From: Triglochin maritima
Lineage: Eukaryota > Streptophyta > Magnoliopsida > Alismatales > Juncaginaceae
NCBI GenBank assembly: GCA_963682175.1
Contig: OY821771.1
Coordinates: forward strand, 13,019,001-13,083,000
Direction: 5' to 3'
DNA: 64,000 bases
Shown here: in pieces, positions 1 to 11,467 of the stretch
Numbering within the stretch: the first letter of the stretch is position 1
How the letters are laid out: each line of letters opens with the position of its first letter
Program-made: the position numbers and the translations under genes
The notes under the pieces: model-generated
Database searches by the model: none
What the model saw: only the letters and a program-made list of their open reading frames with translations
What the model was told of the DNA's origin: nothing

Positions 1-2266
1 GTTTGGTTTGAGATTTTTGGTTTTTTAATTTTCTAAAGCAAGAACAACAAAAGAAAAACTAAAAAGAAAACAAATATGGATGAGAGTCCAGCGGGTGGGG
101 GATTAGATATCGGGTTTTGTTTAGAGAATCCTGAAACTTATAATAAATCACATTAGTTATAAAGCATTACATGATAAATGATTCAACATAAACTCAAGTA
201 ATCAAAATATACTAACATGAAATTAAAATAATAACATCATTCTTCTTCTCATCACCCTAAATCCGTCACCCCCACCCTTTGGAGAGAGTTAGAAACTCAT
301 GGATGGAGGGAAGGAGAAGGGGTCCTAGAGAAACTACAAAAGAAAACTAAAAACACAAAATAAAAGAACAGAATTTTATTGTTAAAAAGGAGGAGAGGAG
401 CCCCTTCCAATACATGATTCGGCCTTATTTATAGCCTCAACCGGGGATCCTAATACATAAAAGGAACGTACACGCGTCAACACAGCATTGGTAAAAATTG
501 AGCGCAAGGATCGACTTTTGTGCGGCGGAATCGCCGCATTTTGTACATGAGGTGCGGCGGAATCGCCACCTTTTTGCTCGGAATCGATCTGGATTTTTCC
601 TGTGTGTTTATGGTATGTTGTAGTTGTCCTTTGCGCATCCGAATTAATTATTGCATATCTTTGGAGATCCGAGTTAATTTCTTCATATATTTGGAGATCC
701 AAATTGATTTTTCTTTAGAACTTCTCCAAAATAATCTTTTGGTACTCGTAATTTGCAGTCGGGTCCTCGGCTTTTGCAATTAAGTCCCTAACCTTTTTGT
801 AATTAGGTCTTTGAATACTTTTATGCTTGGATGGACTTCAATTTGAATCCCGATAATCTTGAACTTAGTCTTTATGATAGAAATGAGTCTCTTGCACACG
901 TTTATTTTCGGGATATGGGATATTTGCATTCAGGTCCCTGTCTTCTGTAAATAAGACTAAACGCATACCTTAGTAGCATTTATTGATATAAAGTTAATCT
1001 AAACGAACGACATATGATGCAATGTATGCAATGCATCAAATACCCCACACCTAGATTTTGCTAGTCCCTAGCAAAACAGAATATAAGAAAAATGAAAACA
1101 GGAAAATCCTAACTCACTTTCGTAGGAATCACGGTTGCACTTAGCATGTGCAACAAGCCTTTAAACCCCTAAGTTTCCTTAGAGGACGAGTTTTGTCTTG
1201 TGAGGGTTTTCAGTTGACACACCCACAAAGTCTTAATTCAATATTTCATTAATAACTCTCAATATCTCCACCTCAACTTTATACATCTCACTTATAATTC
1301 TTGCATGCTCATTATACAAATCTAACTTATAAAAAGTCTGACTTGGTCTTTATTCCTCCAACATTCACACCACTAACCCTTCTACACATGTTATCACTGA
1401 AATTATTTTGCACGCCTCCTCTGGTGGTGAAGTATCATTCGGATCAACCATGGCATGGATCATTCTTTTAACTTTGGGCCTTGAGTTTCTTAAAGTATAT
1501 TTTTACCCCGTGATTCAACACATTTGCTTTTTCTGACATTGTTACCTTTTTTGCATTCGTGTAGCGAGTTTGGTCGATAATCCCGAGCTGGTAGACTCAA
1601 GTTACCAGGTTTTAAGATACCCCTACGGACCAGTGACTCGAAGGCTTGGGCTTTTGTAATCATTTTGCAAAATGTGATTTCCTCACTTTATTCCTTTATT
1701 TTTACTTTTATTTTCCTCAAGGCTTAATTGCTATTAGAAGTCCACACTTCTCGGTATATTTTCCTCAACCTCTGCTTTTTATCAACCACTTCAAAGATTT
1801 GATTCATCCAATTTAAGTGCATACATGTCTTAAAGGGTAATGGGTTATTTCTTTGGAACTTAGATTTATGTCATAATTTCTACAAGCAGAACTATATAAT
1901 AAGGAACAAAAACTCAATGCAATTTGTACTCGGATTTTGGTGGTTCAATCTTAAGTTATGTCATGGAATATTGATTTTTTTTAAACAAACAGAATATATA
2001 GATAGATAACCCCCCCCCCCACACACACCTAAATCATGCATTGTCCTCAATGTATTCAAAGATAACGCAAATGCACTTATTACCTGAGTCAACTTGTGGT
2101 AGATTGAACTTGAGTGGAACACACTCTCTAAACTTGAGCACACTTGAATGAGATTGGATTTGTGATTAAAGTGTGGAAGGTTTGAGGCTTTGAGTGTGTT
2201 GGGTTTCTCTCTAATGTATTGGACAAGTAGTGGTAGGAGAGTTGTGTTAAAATGTGTTTTACAACT

Positions 2267-2275
2267 CTATTTATA
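2267..2275 (-). promoter_or_regulatory. TATA box of LTR-like unit, copy 1
   Basis: The minus strand reads TATAAATAG, a very good plant TATA box. The GGTCGACC array lies upstream of it (2369-2862) in the same orientation, which places the array in the presumed U3. The same box is kept in copy 2 at 5248-5256. Confidence 0.55.
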
Positions 2276-2368
2276 AGCTTTAGAGAGAATAGAGCCATTG
2301 GGACTGATTGGGTGTGAGTTGATGTGTGATACACAAAACATAAAATCGCAGGACCCAATTCTGAGTTA

Positions 2369-2862
2369 ATTCGGTCGACCGAAACGGGACGAACGGTCGA
2401 CCGTTTGGCAGTTTTGAACTAAGTTCGGTCGACCGGTTAGGTAATGGTCGACCGCCCAATGCTACGACTTAGGTACACTTAAGTGATCGGTCGAACTCCA
2501 AAAAGGAATCGGTCGAACGATTTGTACCAGACACTCTGGGGTAGACAAACACTGATCTATTCGGTCGACCGAAACAAGGTCTAGCGGTCGACCGTTTTTC
2601 AACAGGAGATTTGGGTTTATCAAGAGACAGTCATTCGGTCGATCGATCATGGTCCTCGATCGACCGATACATGAAATGTATTTGAGGTATAATTGGTTTA
2701 ATATGAATACGACCGTTGGGTATATACGACAAAACTAACGGTCGGAAAATAAGTTTCACACGGTCGACCAAAAGGCTAAACACGGTCGACCGAAACTAGG
2801 CAGTGAAAACACAAACAGGACAATTGATCACTCGGTCGACCGAACGGCCTGTTACGGTCGAC
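2369..2862. repeat. CGGTCGACCG palindrome array, copy 1
   Basis: About fourteen occurrences of the 10-bp palindrome CGGTCGACCG or one-base variants (GGTCGAACG, GGTCGATCG, GGTCGACCA), separated mostly by 15-50 bp of unrelated sequence. Flanks extend the symmetry in two flavours, TTCGGTCGACCGAA and AACGGTCGACCGTT. Each core carries a SalI site and several CpGs. The variants are mostly CpG transitions. Confidence 0.9.
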
Positions 2863-3241
2863 CGAATGTGGGAAAACTTTAGAGTTCAGGTTTAGTGTAT
2901 TCCGGTCTAAGTTTGGGTGATCTATTGGAGTCCAAATTATGTGAAATTTCGTGTGTGACTTCTATAAGGAACCTAGTGTGTGTATAAGTTGATTTTAGCT
3001 CAAGTATGCTCAATTTACACATGTTCCTAAGACTCAAAGAAAATACAAAATACATGTCTTCAAAAGAGCTTGATTACATGTCTTGACTTGATTTTCCCTT
3101 CTTCCTTGAGTCTTGATCACCTGTAGAGGTTAGCACAAAGCAATATGTATGCAATGCAATATGTGTGCTACTCTACATGATTATAATTAAGATTATGTTG
3201 ATTAAATCATCAAAACATAGATTAAGGCCAAAAAACCAACA

Positions 3242-3448
3242 ATCTCCTTTTTTTGATGATGGCAACCTATATCTTAACTATAACTCAATACATGGAATTT
3301 GTATATGTAAACTGATGAGAATTAAATTTATACCGCAAGTGCACGACGTCAATGAAGACGTGGCAAGTACGGGTCGAACACAAGGAGGGAGAGATATTGT
3401 TATTTTTTGTGATTTTCGATTTAGGAAAGAAAGAGAGAAAAATAAGGT
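3242..3448. other. Spacer between the two LTR-like copies (PPT-like tract and foreign insert)
   Basis: Starts with a tract that reads on minus as GCCATCATCAAAAAAAGGAG, typical of the polypurine tract before a copia 3' LTR. From about 3315 it holds a segment with ACCGCAAGTGCACG and GGGTCGAACACAAGG, words I associate with other plant LTR elements. It has no open frame of interest. It is absent after copy 2, so it marks the internal side of copy 1. Confidence 0.4.
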
Positions 3449-5247
3449 TCGGTTTGAGATTTTTGGTTTTTTAATTTTCTAAAGCAAGAACAACAAAAGA
3501 AAAACTAAAAAGAAAACAAATATGGATGAGAGTCTAGCGGGTGGGGGATTAGATATCGGGTTTTGTTTAGAGAATTCTGAAACTTATAATAAATCACATT
3601 AGTTATAAAGCATTACATGATAAATGATTCAACATAAACTCAAGTAATCAAAATATACTAACACGAAATTAAAATAATAACATCATTCTTCTTCTCATCA
3701 CCCTAAATCCGTCACCCCCACCCTTTGGAGAGAGTTAGAAACTCATGGATGGAGGGAAGGAGAAGGGGTACTAGAGAAACTACAAAAGAAAACTAAAAAC
3801 ACAAAATAAAAGAACAGAATTTTATTGTTAAAAAGAAGAGGAGGAGAGGAGCCCCTTCCAATACATGATTCGGCCTTATTTATAGCCTCAACCAGGGATC
3901 CTAATACATAAAAGGAACGTACACGCGTCCATACAGCATTGGTAAAAATTGAGCGCACGGATCGACTTTTGTGCGGCGGAATCGCCGCACTTTGTACATG
4001 AGGTGTGGCGGAATCGCCACCTTTTTGGCTCGGAATCGATCCGGATTTTTCCTGTGTGTTTATGGTATGTTGTAGTTGTCATTTGCGCATCCGAATTAAT
4101 TATTGCATATCTTTGGAGATCCGAGTTAATTTCTTCATATATTTGGAGATCCAAATTGATTTTTCTTTAGAACTTCTCCAAAATAATCTTTTGGTACTCG
4201 TAATTTGCAGTCGGGTCCTCGGCTTTTGCAATTAAGTCCCTAACCTTTTTGTAATTAGGTCTTTGAATACTTTTATGCTTGGATGGACTTCAATTTGAAT
4301 CCCGATAATCTTGAACTTAGTCTTTATGATAGAAATGAGTCTCTTGCACACGTTTATTTTCGGGATATGGGATATTTGCATTCAGGTCCCTGTCTTCTGT
4401 AAATAAGACTAAACGCATACCTTAGTAGCATTTATTGATATAAAGTTAATCTAAACGAACGACATATGATGCAATGTATGCAATGCATCAAATACCCCAC
4501 ACCTAGATTTTGCTAGTCCCTAGCAAAACAGAATATAAGAAAAATGAAAACAGGGAAATCCTAACTCACTTTCGTAGGAATCACGGTTGCACTTAGCATG
4601 TGCAACAAGCCTTTAAACCCCTAAGTTTCCTTAGAGGATGAGTTTTGCAAAATGTGATTTCCTCACTTTATTCCTTTATTTTTACTTTTATTTTCCTCAA
4701 GGCTTAATTGCTATTAGAAGTCCACACTTCCCGGTATATTTTCCTCAACCTCTGCTTTTTATCAACCACTTCAAAGATTTGATTCATCCAATTTAAGTGC
4801 ATACATGTCTTAAAGGGTAATGGGTTATTTCTTTGGAACTTAGATTTATGTCATAATTTCTATAAGCAGAACTATATAATAAGGAACAAAAACTCAATGC
4901 AATTTGTACTCGGATTTTGGTGGTTCAATCTTAAGCTATGTCATGGAATATTGATTTTTTTTAAACAAACAGAATATATAGATAGATAAACACCCCCCCC
5001 CACACACACCTAAATCATGCATTGTCCTCAATGTATTCAAAGATAACGCAAATGCACTTATTACCTGAGTCAACTTGCGGTAGATTGAACTTGAGTGGAA
5101 CACACTCTCTAAACTTGAGCACACTTGAATGAGATTGGATTTGTGATTAAAGTGTGGAAGGTTTGAGGCTTTGAGTGTGTTGGGTTTCTCTCTAATGTAT
5201 TGGACAAGTAGTGGTAGGAGAGTTGTGTTAAAATGTGTTTTACAACT

Positions 5248-5256
5248 CTATTTATA
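5248..5256 (-). promoter_or_regulatory. TATA box of LTR-like unit, copy 2
   Basis: TATAAATAG on minus, at the same place relative to the palindrome array as in copy 1 (2267-2275). Confidence 0.5.
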
Positions 5257-5349
5257 AGCTTTAGAGAGAATAGAGCCGTTGGGACTGATTGGGTGTGAGT
5301 TGATGTGTGATACACAAAACAGAAAATCGCAGGACCCAATTCTGAGTTA

Positions 5350-5823
5350 ATTCGGTCGACCGAAACGGGACGAACGGTCGACCGTTTGGCAGTTTTGAAC
5401 TAAGTTCAGTCGACCGGTTAGGTAATGGTCGACCGCCCAACGCTACGACTTAGGTACACTTAAGTGATCGGTCGAACTCCAAAAAGGAATCGGTCAACCG
5501 ATTTGTACCAGGCACTCTGGGGTAGACAAACACTGATCTATTCGATCGACCGAAACAAGGTCTAGCGGTCGACCGTTTTTCAACAGGAGATTTGGGTTTG
5601 TCAAGTGACAGTCATTCGGTCGACCGATCATGGTCCTCGGTCGACCGATACATGAAATGTATTTGGGTATAATTGGTTTAATACGAATACGACCGTTGGG
5701 TATATACGAAAAAGCTAACGGTCGGAAAAATAAGTTTCACACGGTCGACCGAAACTAGGCAGTGAAAACACAAACCGGACAATTGATCACTCGGTCGACC
5801 GAACGGCCTGTTACGGTCGACCG
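5350..5823. repeat. CGGTCGACCG palindrome array, copy 2
   Basis: About thirteen palindromes in the same order as at 2369-2862, with one motif-plus-spacer unit deleted. Individual sites differ from copy 1 by single transitions inside the core. For example, GGTCGATCG in copy 1 is GGTCGACCG here, and the reverse also occurs. The array is therefore homologous between copies but is losing and regaining perfect symmetry site by site. Confidence 0.9.
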
Positions 5824-6202
5824 AATGTGGGCAGACTTTGAGAGTTCAGGTTTAGTGTTTTTCGGTCTAAGTTTGGGGTATCTATTGAAGTCCAAATTAT
5901 GTGAAATTTCGTGTGTGACTTCTATAAGGAACCTAGTGTGTGTATAAGTTGATTTTAGCTCAAGTATGCTCAATTTACACATGTTCCTAAGACTCAAAGA
6001 AAAAACAAAATACATGTCTTCAAAAGAGCTTGATTACATGTCTTGACTTGATTTTCTCTTCTTCCTTAAATCTTGATCACCTGTAGAGGTTAGCACAAAG
6101 CAATATGTATGCAATGTAATATGTGTGCTACTCTACATGATTATAATTAAGATAAGGTTGATTAAATCATCAAAACATAGATTAAGGCAAAAAAGCCAAC
6201 AT

Positions 6203-6745
6203 TAATGATTGATGCTCCCAATCTTCTCCAACGTCCTTTAAGAGAAGCCGCATTTCGCCTTGTCTGCTTTCTGTGGGTGGAGCATGCAATGTCGTAGGGT
6301 TTTTTTTCACGGTTTTCCTAGAGGTTGTTTCTTTTCTGGTTGGTGTTGACAATCACATCGCAACTTACGTTCATGTATGAGGGGATGAGGACCTTGTCTT
6401 CCTGCATTGACCATTTCTTGATCCCCTGGGTCGTTTGGTTGTGTCGGGTTGTGATGGTAGTGGATTAAATTGTTATGATAAATTGGCAGGACAATCATCC
6501 ACAAGCTCTTCCTCAAAATTTACAACCAGTTCGTCAAGTGTGTCTGCCTCTTCGTTTACATGGCTAGAACCACCTTTAGATTGAAGGTAGTTTGAATACA
6601 TGGTATAATTGTAGGGTTGATGTGGTGGAGGATATTTGCAGGTTATGATAAGGTTGATATTAGGGGTATTGGGGATATTGTAGGTATCCATAGAAGGAGG
6701 GCTCGAATGTTGGTTGTCGATATTGGGTTTAAGGATTGGAAACAT
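6203..6745 (-). pseudogene. PIF/Harbinger ORF1-like (Myb/SANT-type DNA-binding) remnant
   Basis: Read on minus, 6745-6473 encodes a Pro/Asn/Tyr-rich stretch followed by an acidic segment (EEADTLDELVVNFEEEL). Past several disruptions the minus strand gives AASLKGRWRRLG near 6250-6205. In plant PIF/Harbinger ORF1 proteins, a low-complexity N-terminus precedes a Myb/trihelix domain containing a similar SLKxRW motif. The product normally helps the transposase bind DNA. The frame is broken and has no plausible complete start-to-stop reading. It diverges from the transposase at 7227-8554, with a minisatellite between them. The assignment rests on order, composition and one short motif, so it is tentative. 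Confidence 0.4.
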
Positions 6746-6819
6746 GCTATGTGGGTTACGTGGTGGTGGTTGTGGTTCTTTATTATGTTAGGAGAATCTA
6801 TTGCAAATCAATGAAGTTT

Positions 6820-7145
6820 AGATGATCAGTGTACTCCTTGTCCCAACGACTCCTTTCTCATGACGTGAAGATTCCATTATCATGACCCAACAACTCATTT
6901 CCCCCATCTCGACGACCATTTCTCGTGACACAGATTCCTTTGTTGTGACCCAAGGAATCATTACCCCTATCCCGAAGTTGCCTTTCTCGTAACCCAACGA
7001 CTCCTTTCTCCCATCCCAATGACTCCTTTCTCGTGACATGAAGATTCCATTGTTGTGACCCGTGGAATCCTTTCCCCTATCCTAAAGTTTCCTTCTCGTG
7101 ACTCAACAATTCCTTTCTACCATCCCGACGACTCCTTTCTCCTTA
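6820..7145. repeat. Imperfect minisatellite between the Harbinger ORFs
   Basis: Degenerate repetition of an ~20-bp word centred on CGACTCCTTTCTC and its variants (CCCAACGACTCCTTTCTC, AAGATTCCATT, GTGACCC), with a longer-range repeat of about 180 bp: compare 6840-6900 with 7020-7080. It occupies the interval between the divergent ORF1 remnant and the transposase, where promoter and leader sequence would lie. Confidence 0.75.
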
Positions 7146-7226
7146 AGTACAAGCATAAGAACCTCTTTACCCACACATACTTCAATCACCTTATGAACAC
7201 TTAATACCTTTTCCACCACTTTGTCG

Positions 7227-8554
7227 AAATGACTTCTGATTTTGATTACTCGTTATCGTCTTTCGTAAGTGTAGACTCTTCATCATCAGATTCTAATGAT
7301 GACAACTTTTGTGCAAAATACGAGGAGTACGAGTAGTTTGAGCAAATCCGTGCAGATATGAGGGGTGAGTTAAAACAAGCACTTCAAAGTTCCAACTAAA
7401 GACAGAGGGGATCACGACCCAATAGATATCGCAACACCGATAGAGATCGCAAATTGGGTTACAATTGTCTCTTGAATTATTACTTTGTCGAAAATCCCGT
7501 GTATTCCGATCGAGTGTTCAGAAGAAGATTCAGAATGAGGAAGCCTGTATATCTTCGGATAGTCACTGCCCTCAAGTCCTTCAATGTCTTCTTCCAATGA
7601 TGACTTGACGCCACGGGTAAGCATGGAATCTCTGGATTATAGAAATTCACCGCGGCTATTTGTATGTTAACCTACGGTGCAACTACAGATACAGTCAATG
7701 AATATTTGTGTCTTGGTGTGGGAACTGCAAGAACATCTCTGCATAAATTCGCATAAGGTATCGTTGCCAACTTCGGTGAGGTATACCTTCGAAGGCCAAC
7801 TACAGCGGACTTAGCAAGATTTCTTCATGTCGAAGAGAGACGCTGATTTCCAAGAATGATTAGGAGCATTGATTGCATGCACTAGGAGTGGAAAAACTAC
7901 CCTGTTGCTTGGAAAGTGCAATATCAGGGGTGTAGTGGAAAGACAATAGTTGTCCTTGAAGCAGTAGCATCCTACATTATCTGGATTTGACATTCTTTTT
8001 TTGGTATTGTAGGTTCGTGCAATGATCTGAATGTACTACACTAATGCCCTATTTTTAATGACGTTCTAGAAGGTCAAGCACCACTAGTAAATTTTCTGGT
8101 GAACAATCATCAGTACGATATGACATACTATCTAAGAAATTCGTCCAGTCAGTTATTCTTCCGCCAACTCGTAAGGATAGATTATTTGCCCAACAACAAG
8201 AGGCAGTTCGTAAGGATGTAGAACGGGCATTCAGAGTGTTTCAATCAAGATTTTCAATAGTTAGGACCCCATCTCTTGCGTGGAATTCAGATTTTTGAAA
8301 TAAAATTATGACCGCATGCATTCATAATGCACAGTTTGATAGTGGAGGATGAACGAGACTCTTATGATCACGCATATACAACCGAATTTGTCGAAGAACA
8401 ACATCAACACGAAAGAACAACATCCAACGATGAGCATTTGCAATACTCCTCCGATCGTATTGTGGATATTAGCAAAGACGTGGATGATAGAGACAGGGTT
8501 CGTGACAGAGTTAAACATTTGACTTTGAAGAAGGACTTGTTCGAGAACATTTAG
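7227..8554 (+). pseudogene. PIF/Harbinger transposase (DDE_Tnp_4 type), degenerate
   Basis: Begins at an ATG (7227) with a Ser/Asp-rich N-terminus. The region around 7480-7600 matches the family start NPVYSDRVFRRRFRMRKPVYLRI. At about 7630 comes FTAAICMLTYGATTDTVNEY. The catalytic block SIDCMH follows near 7868, then EWKNYPVAWKVQYQG, then CNDLNVLH (second Asp) near 8020. KDVERAFRVFQSRFSIVRTP (catalytic Glu) lies near 8215-8275, and the tail near 8320 reads IIMHSLIVEDERD. All three DDE residues are still readable, but in-frame stops and at least one frameshift interrupt the frame. One stop falls right after SIDCMH, where the family has Trp. A stretch before the C-terminal third appears shortened. 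It encoded cut-and-paste transposition but is surely inactive. Confidence 0.85.
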
Positions 8555-10584
8555 GATAGTTTTGGACAATGATGAATGTAATTTATTTAATCATGTTTTA
8601 ATTATTTGTAGCTTAAATTATTGTAATACATTATTAATATTTAATAATATTTATTTTGAATTTTCCGTTATTTTAATTAATTATGTTATTGTTAATTTTC
8701 GTAATTATTAATTAATTACACTAAGTGATGTAAATGAATTAAGTTGTATATTGGTTGTTGGGGAAAGTAAAGTATGATCACTGCACAATCATAAGGGTGT
8801 CATTTTGACCATTATAACTCAATTTAGGCTTGCCATTGGCCAACAATATTCTGATTAAAATTTCACACCACCACGCCTGACAATTGGCACGAGCTCAAGT
8901 TTTTTTGCGTAATCAGATTGACTCAAACTGTGGGAAGTAAAGTAGAATATAATAACATAACACCAAGCTGGAAAGGAAAGAAACAATTAAAAAGAAGCAT
9001 CAAATAATGGAGCACGTCTTTTGGATGGGTGTTGGGAGTGGGATTGAAGGTAAGAGCATCGATAACCATAATCTTTTAAAAAATATCATACAACTTTATC
9101 TCTTTAACGCATCATCTGTTCCACTGTATAACATTTATACATTCTTATCTTTCATTTTATCAACCATAACAGTTTACAAAAAGATAATGACATCAAATCA
9201 ATTTTTCTCTTTCCTCTAATTTATTTCTTATTTATCTTTTTATGTCCGAGTTATTAATATTTGCAACTAATATTTTTCGTTTCTAATTTTTCAAAAATAA
9301 TTGCTGAAAAAAGGTTCGTGAAATAATATATTATTAATCATGCAAAATTAAAAATTATGAATAAAATCTCTAAAAAAGTGAAAGTGGAGAATAAATTCTC
9401 TTACAATGAGAGTGGAATTCCGACTAACTTTTTAATATAACGTTAGTTTTATTATATGTGTGCGGGATTCAATACTGATGAGGTGTAAAGATTGGATTGT
9501 TCTTTTGTTTTGTTTGCTTATTATCTACATATTAGTACATATTTTTGGGTTCTTTTTCACCTCTCTGAATATCGCCATCCTCCATCTTTTTTGCTATAAA
9601 ATGTTCAAAGTTTAATTTATGCAAAGATTGTTTGCTTGCATGTCATTTCAAAACACTATATTTCCGTTTCAGCTATCACTGTATAGCTATTTGTATTAAT
9701 ACCACTAAAAAATATACAAATTCTATTAATATCATTTTGTTAACCTTTTCCGTTAACGACGTTACTGTTCCGTTAACGCCGTTAAAAATTATTGTTTTAC
9801 TACCATATATAATTTAATAACTTAGTAATCCAAATCGACATTTTTATAATCTTTACAATAAAACACTTAAATTCAAATAATCAAAATTGTAATAGTAATA
9901 TTTACAGGTTGTAGTGTTCAGGAAACACCAAACGGAACTCCAAAAGAAGTGGACCTTACCAAACTTGAATGAAACGTCTTCAATAAATACAGTTTGGCTG
10001 CACAATACCACAAGTTTTGTATGATTGATGTCTTCGTCTATACGTGGATTGGCTGTTAAACTTTGTTAGGAAATTTTGTGTCGTCATTCTGTTGTTTGTT
10101 AGGATGTTTGTTTTCAAACTTCTTTGTTTCCAATTATTCAAATATATCTTTTTGCACTATTTTGTTAGGCAGATAGACTTGCAAGTTTTACTTTCCCATT
10201 TCAATCTTTGGTTGGTAGGGGATTTGGTTTTCCCTCTTTGTTGTTTTCCATTTATACAGAAATACATATCTGAATTGTGGTATTGTACAAGCACGTGAAG
10301 CATAATTCAGTTATTTAAGTATTGTTTATCCAATTCATAATTCCCAAATGCACTTTCTATATTATCTTTTTGTACTCTTTACTACATACTAATGATTGCA
10401 ATGTTTTAACCAAAACCCCTTAAAAGTACATCTAGAAACCATTAATTTCGAAGACATAACGCATAGAAATCCAAACTTTAAACCAAAAAGTCTTGGAAAA
10501 CACATAAAAATCAAATTTCAAAGCCTATCTGATTTCCATATAAAAATAGGTTTAAATCTGAAAAAGCCTGAAAATAATAAATAG
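8555..10584. other. AT-rich interval without recognisable gene
   Basis: Low-complexity AT-rich sequence with no family-like protein. A palindromic CCGTTAACG-type pair sits at 9755-9790. About 100 bp at 10430-10530 is an inverted relative of 29720-29815. The gypsy element A begins at 10585, and the sequence resumes at 19639, so this interval may be the upstream part of the Helitron whose 3' end is at 20172. Confidence 0.5.
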
Positions 10585-10867
10585 TGTAACATCCTCAAAA
10601 CAGCGGAAAATTTAAAATTTTAAACACTCAATCAACAGAGGATATTACGCAATAAAAGAACACAGGTGCACCGACATATATCATATATATACATGTGAAC
10701 ATCAGAGTATACAAAAGTTGTGATTACATCAAAAGCATATACAAAGGAAACAGTAATCACACGACCTCAACTGAGAGAAAGCTGGATCCGGTAGCGGTGC
10801 TCCTCTCCTCGGTCACCACCCCCTAATGCCGATCACGGCCTGAAAGTAAACATGCAACAATGCCTGA

Positions 10868-10883
10868 GTTTCCAGAAGGAAAC
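10868..10883 (-). other. Conserved LTR hairpin (element A, left LTR)
   Basis: On minus, GTTTCC-TTCT-GGAAAC, a 6-bp stem with a 4-nt loop. It lies inside a longer conserved box that starts GTTTGGCATACGGGG. The box is shared with LTR C (50122-50159) and LTR B (57142-57173) and lies 26-36 nt upstream of the acceptor-like CAG. A second copy is in the right LTR near 17695-17710. Confidence 0.65.
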
Positions 10884-11010
10884 CCCGTATGCCAAACTCT
10901 AAATGTACGAAATAAAAGCATCCTAGCATGCAATTCTACTCAACAAGAAAAGCATCACAACACGCCCAGCACCAGGGCTCAAACTCCACCACAGGACACA
11001 CCACAGGTAC

Positions 11011-11354
11011 GGGGCTCCAGGTCTAATCTCAACCAACCGCCGCGACCCACACACGTCGCCAAGCTGGGCTCCAGGTCTAATTTCAACCAACCACAGCTAC
11101 CACGACACGACCAAGGGCTCCAGGTCTAATTTCAACCAACCCAAACGTATAAGGGCTCCAGGTTTATTTTCAACCAACCCCTACACGCGGTCCCTGCTCA
11201 GGCTCCAGGTCTATTTTCAACCAACCCGAACGCACTACGGAGCTCCAGGTCTATTTTCAACGAACTCCGTACAGACTAGCTGGGCTCCAGGTCTATTTTC
11301 AACCAACCGCAGCTCTCACACGATTACGGGGCTCCAGGTCTATTTTCAACCAAC
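11011..11354. repeat. Eight LTR subrepeats (left LTR of A)
   Basis: Eight copies of a 27-bp word, GGGCTCCAGGTCTA plus TTTCAACCAACC on plus, spaced about 37-53 bp apart with unrelated spacers. The core is far better conserved than the spacers. The array repeats in the right LTR at about 17838-18181. Confidence 0.9.
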
Positions 11355-11467
11355 CATCGCAACCCTCGTGCACCTTGCACACTTGCCGGAAGAACATCGG
11401 CACCACGACTCGCCCCACACGGGCAACCACGACCACAACACCTCCATAGTGCAAAACAGGACACAAA

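Larger units (their letters stand above)
1..3241 (-). mobile_element. LTR-like direct repeat, copy 1 (truncated by window start)
   Basis: Nearly identical to 3449-6201, so this is one of two direct copies. Read on the minus strand it begins TGTTGG at 3241, directly after a purine-rich tract (3242-3266) that resembles the polypurine tract plus 3' LTR start of Ty1/copia elements. It has a minus-strand TATA box at 2267-2275 and a palindrome array upstream of that. It also holds a C10/(CA)n run near 2010 and a box near 1046-1078 containing CTAGTCCCTAG. No coding region is recognisable. Its other end lies outside the window, and I did not find a primer-binding site, so the LTR assignment is inference and the superfamily is uncertain. 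Confidence 0.6.
3449..6201 (-). mobile_element. LTR-like direct repeat, copy 2
   Basis: Second copy of the unit at 1-3241, with three visible differences. (1) A 472-bp deletion, corresponding to 1196-1667 of copy 1, between two TTTTG repeats. (2) A 22-bp loss of one palindrome plus spacer near 5742. (3) Scattered substitutions. It ends at CCAACA (6196-6201), the minus-strand LTR start TGTTGG, and then abuts PIF/Harbinger remnants. Direct duplication of LTR-length sequence with only ~200 bp between fits two LTRs of a nearly internal-less element, or two separate insertions. Which of these applies cannot be settled here. Confidence 0.6.

Noticed and set aside
2369..2862. CRISPR-like look of short repeats with spacers
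   Set aside because: The repeat is a 10-bp palindrome with variable sequence and spacer length, inside plant LTRs; no cas-like genes are present.
9055..9430. GAGCATC start resembling a PIF/Harbinger or MITE terminal repeat
   Set aside because: No matching inverted partner with a 3-bp duplication was found nearby, and the GATGCTC near 6211 has the wrong relative orientation to pair with it.
10044..10298. 84-codon hydrophobic frame
   Set aside because: Phe/Leu-rich as expected from T-rich DNA; no motif, context or conservation supports it.
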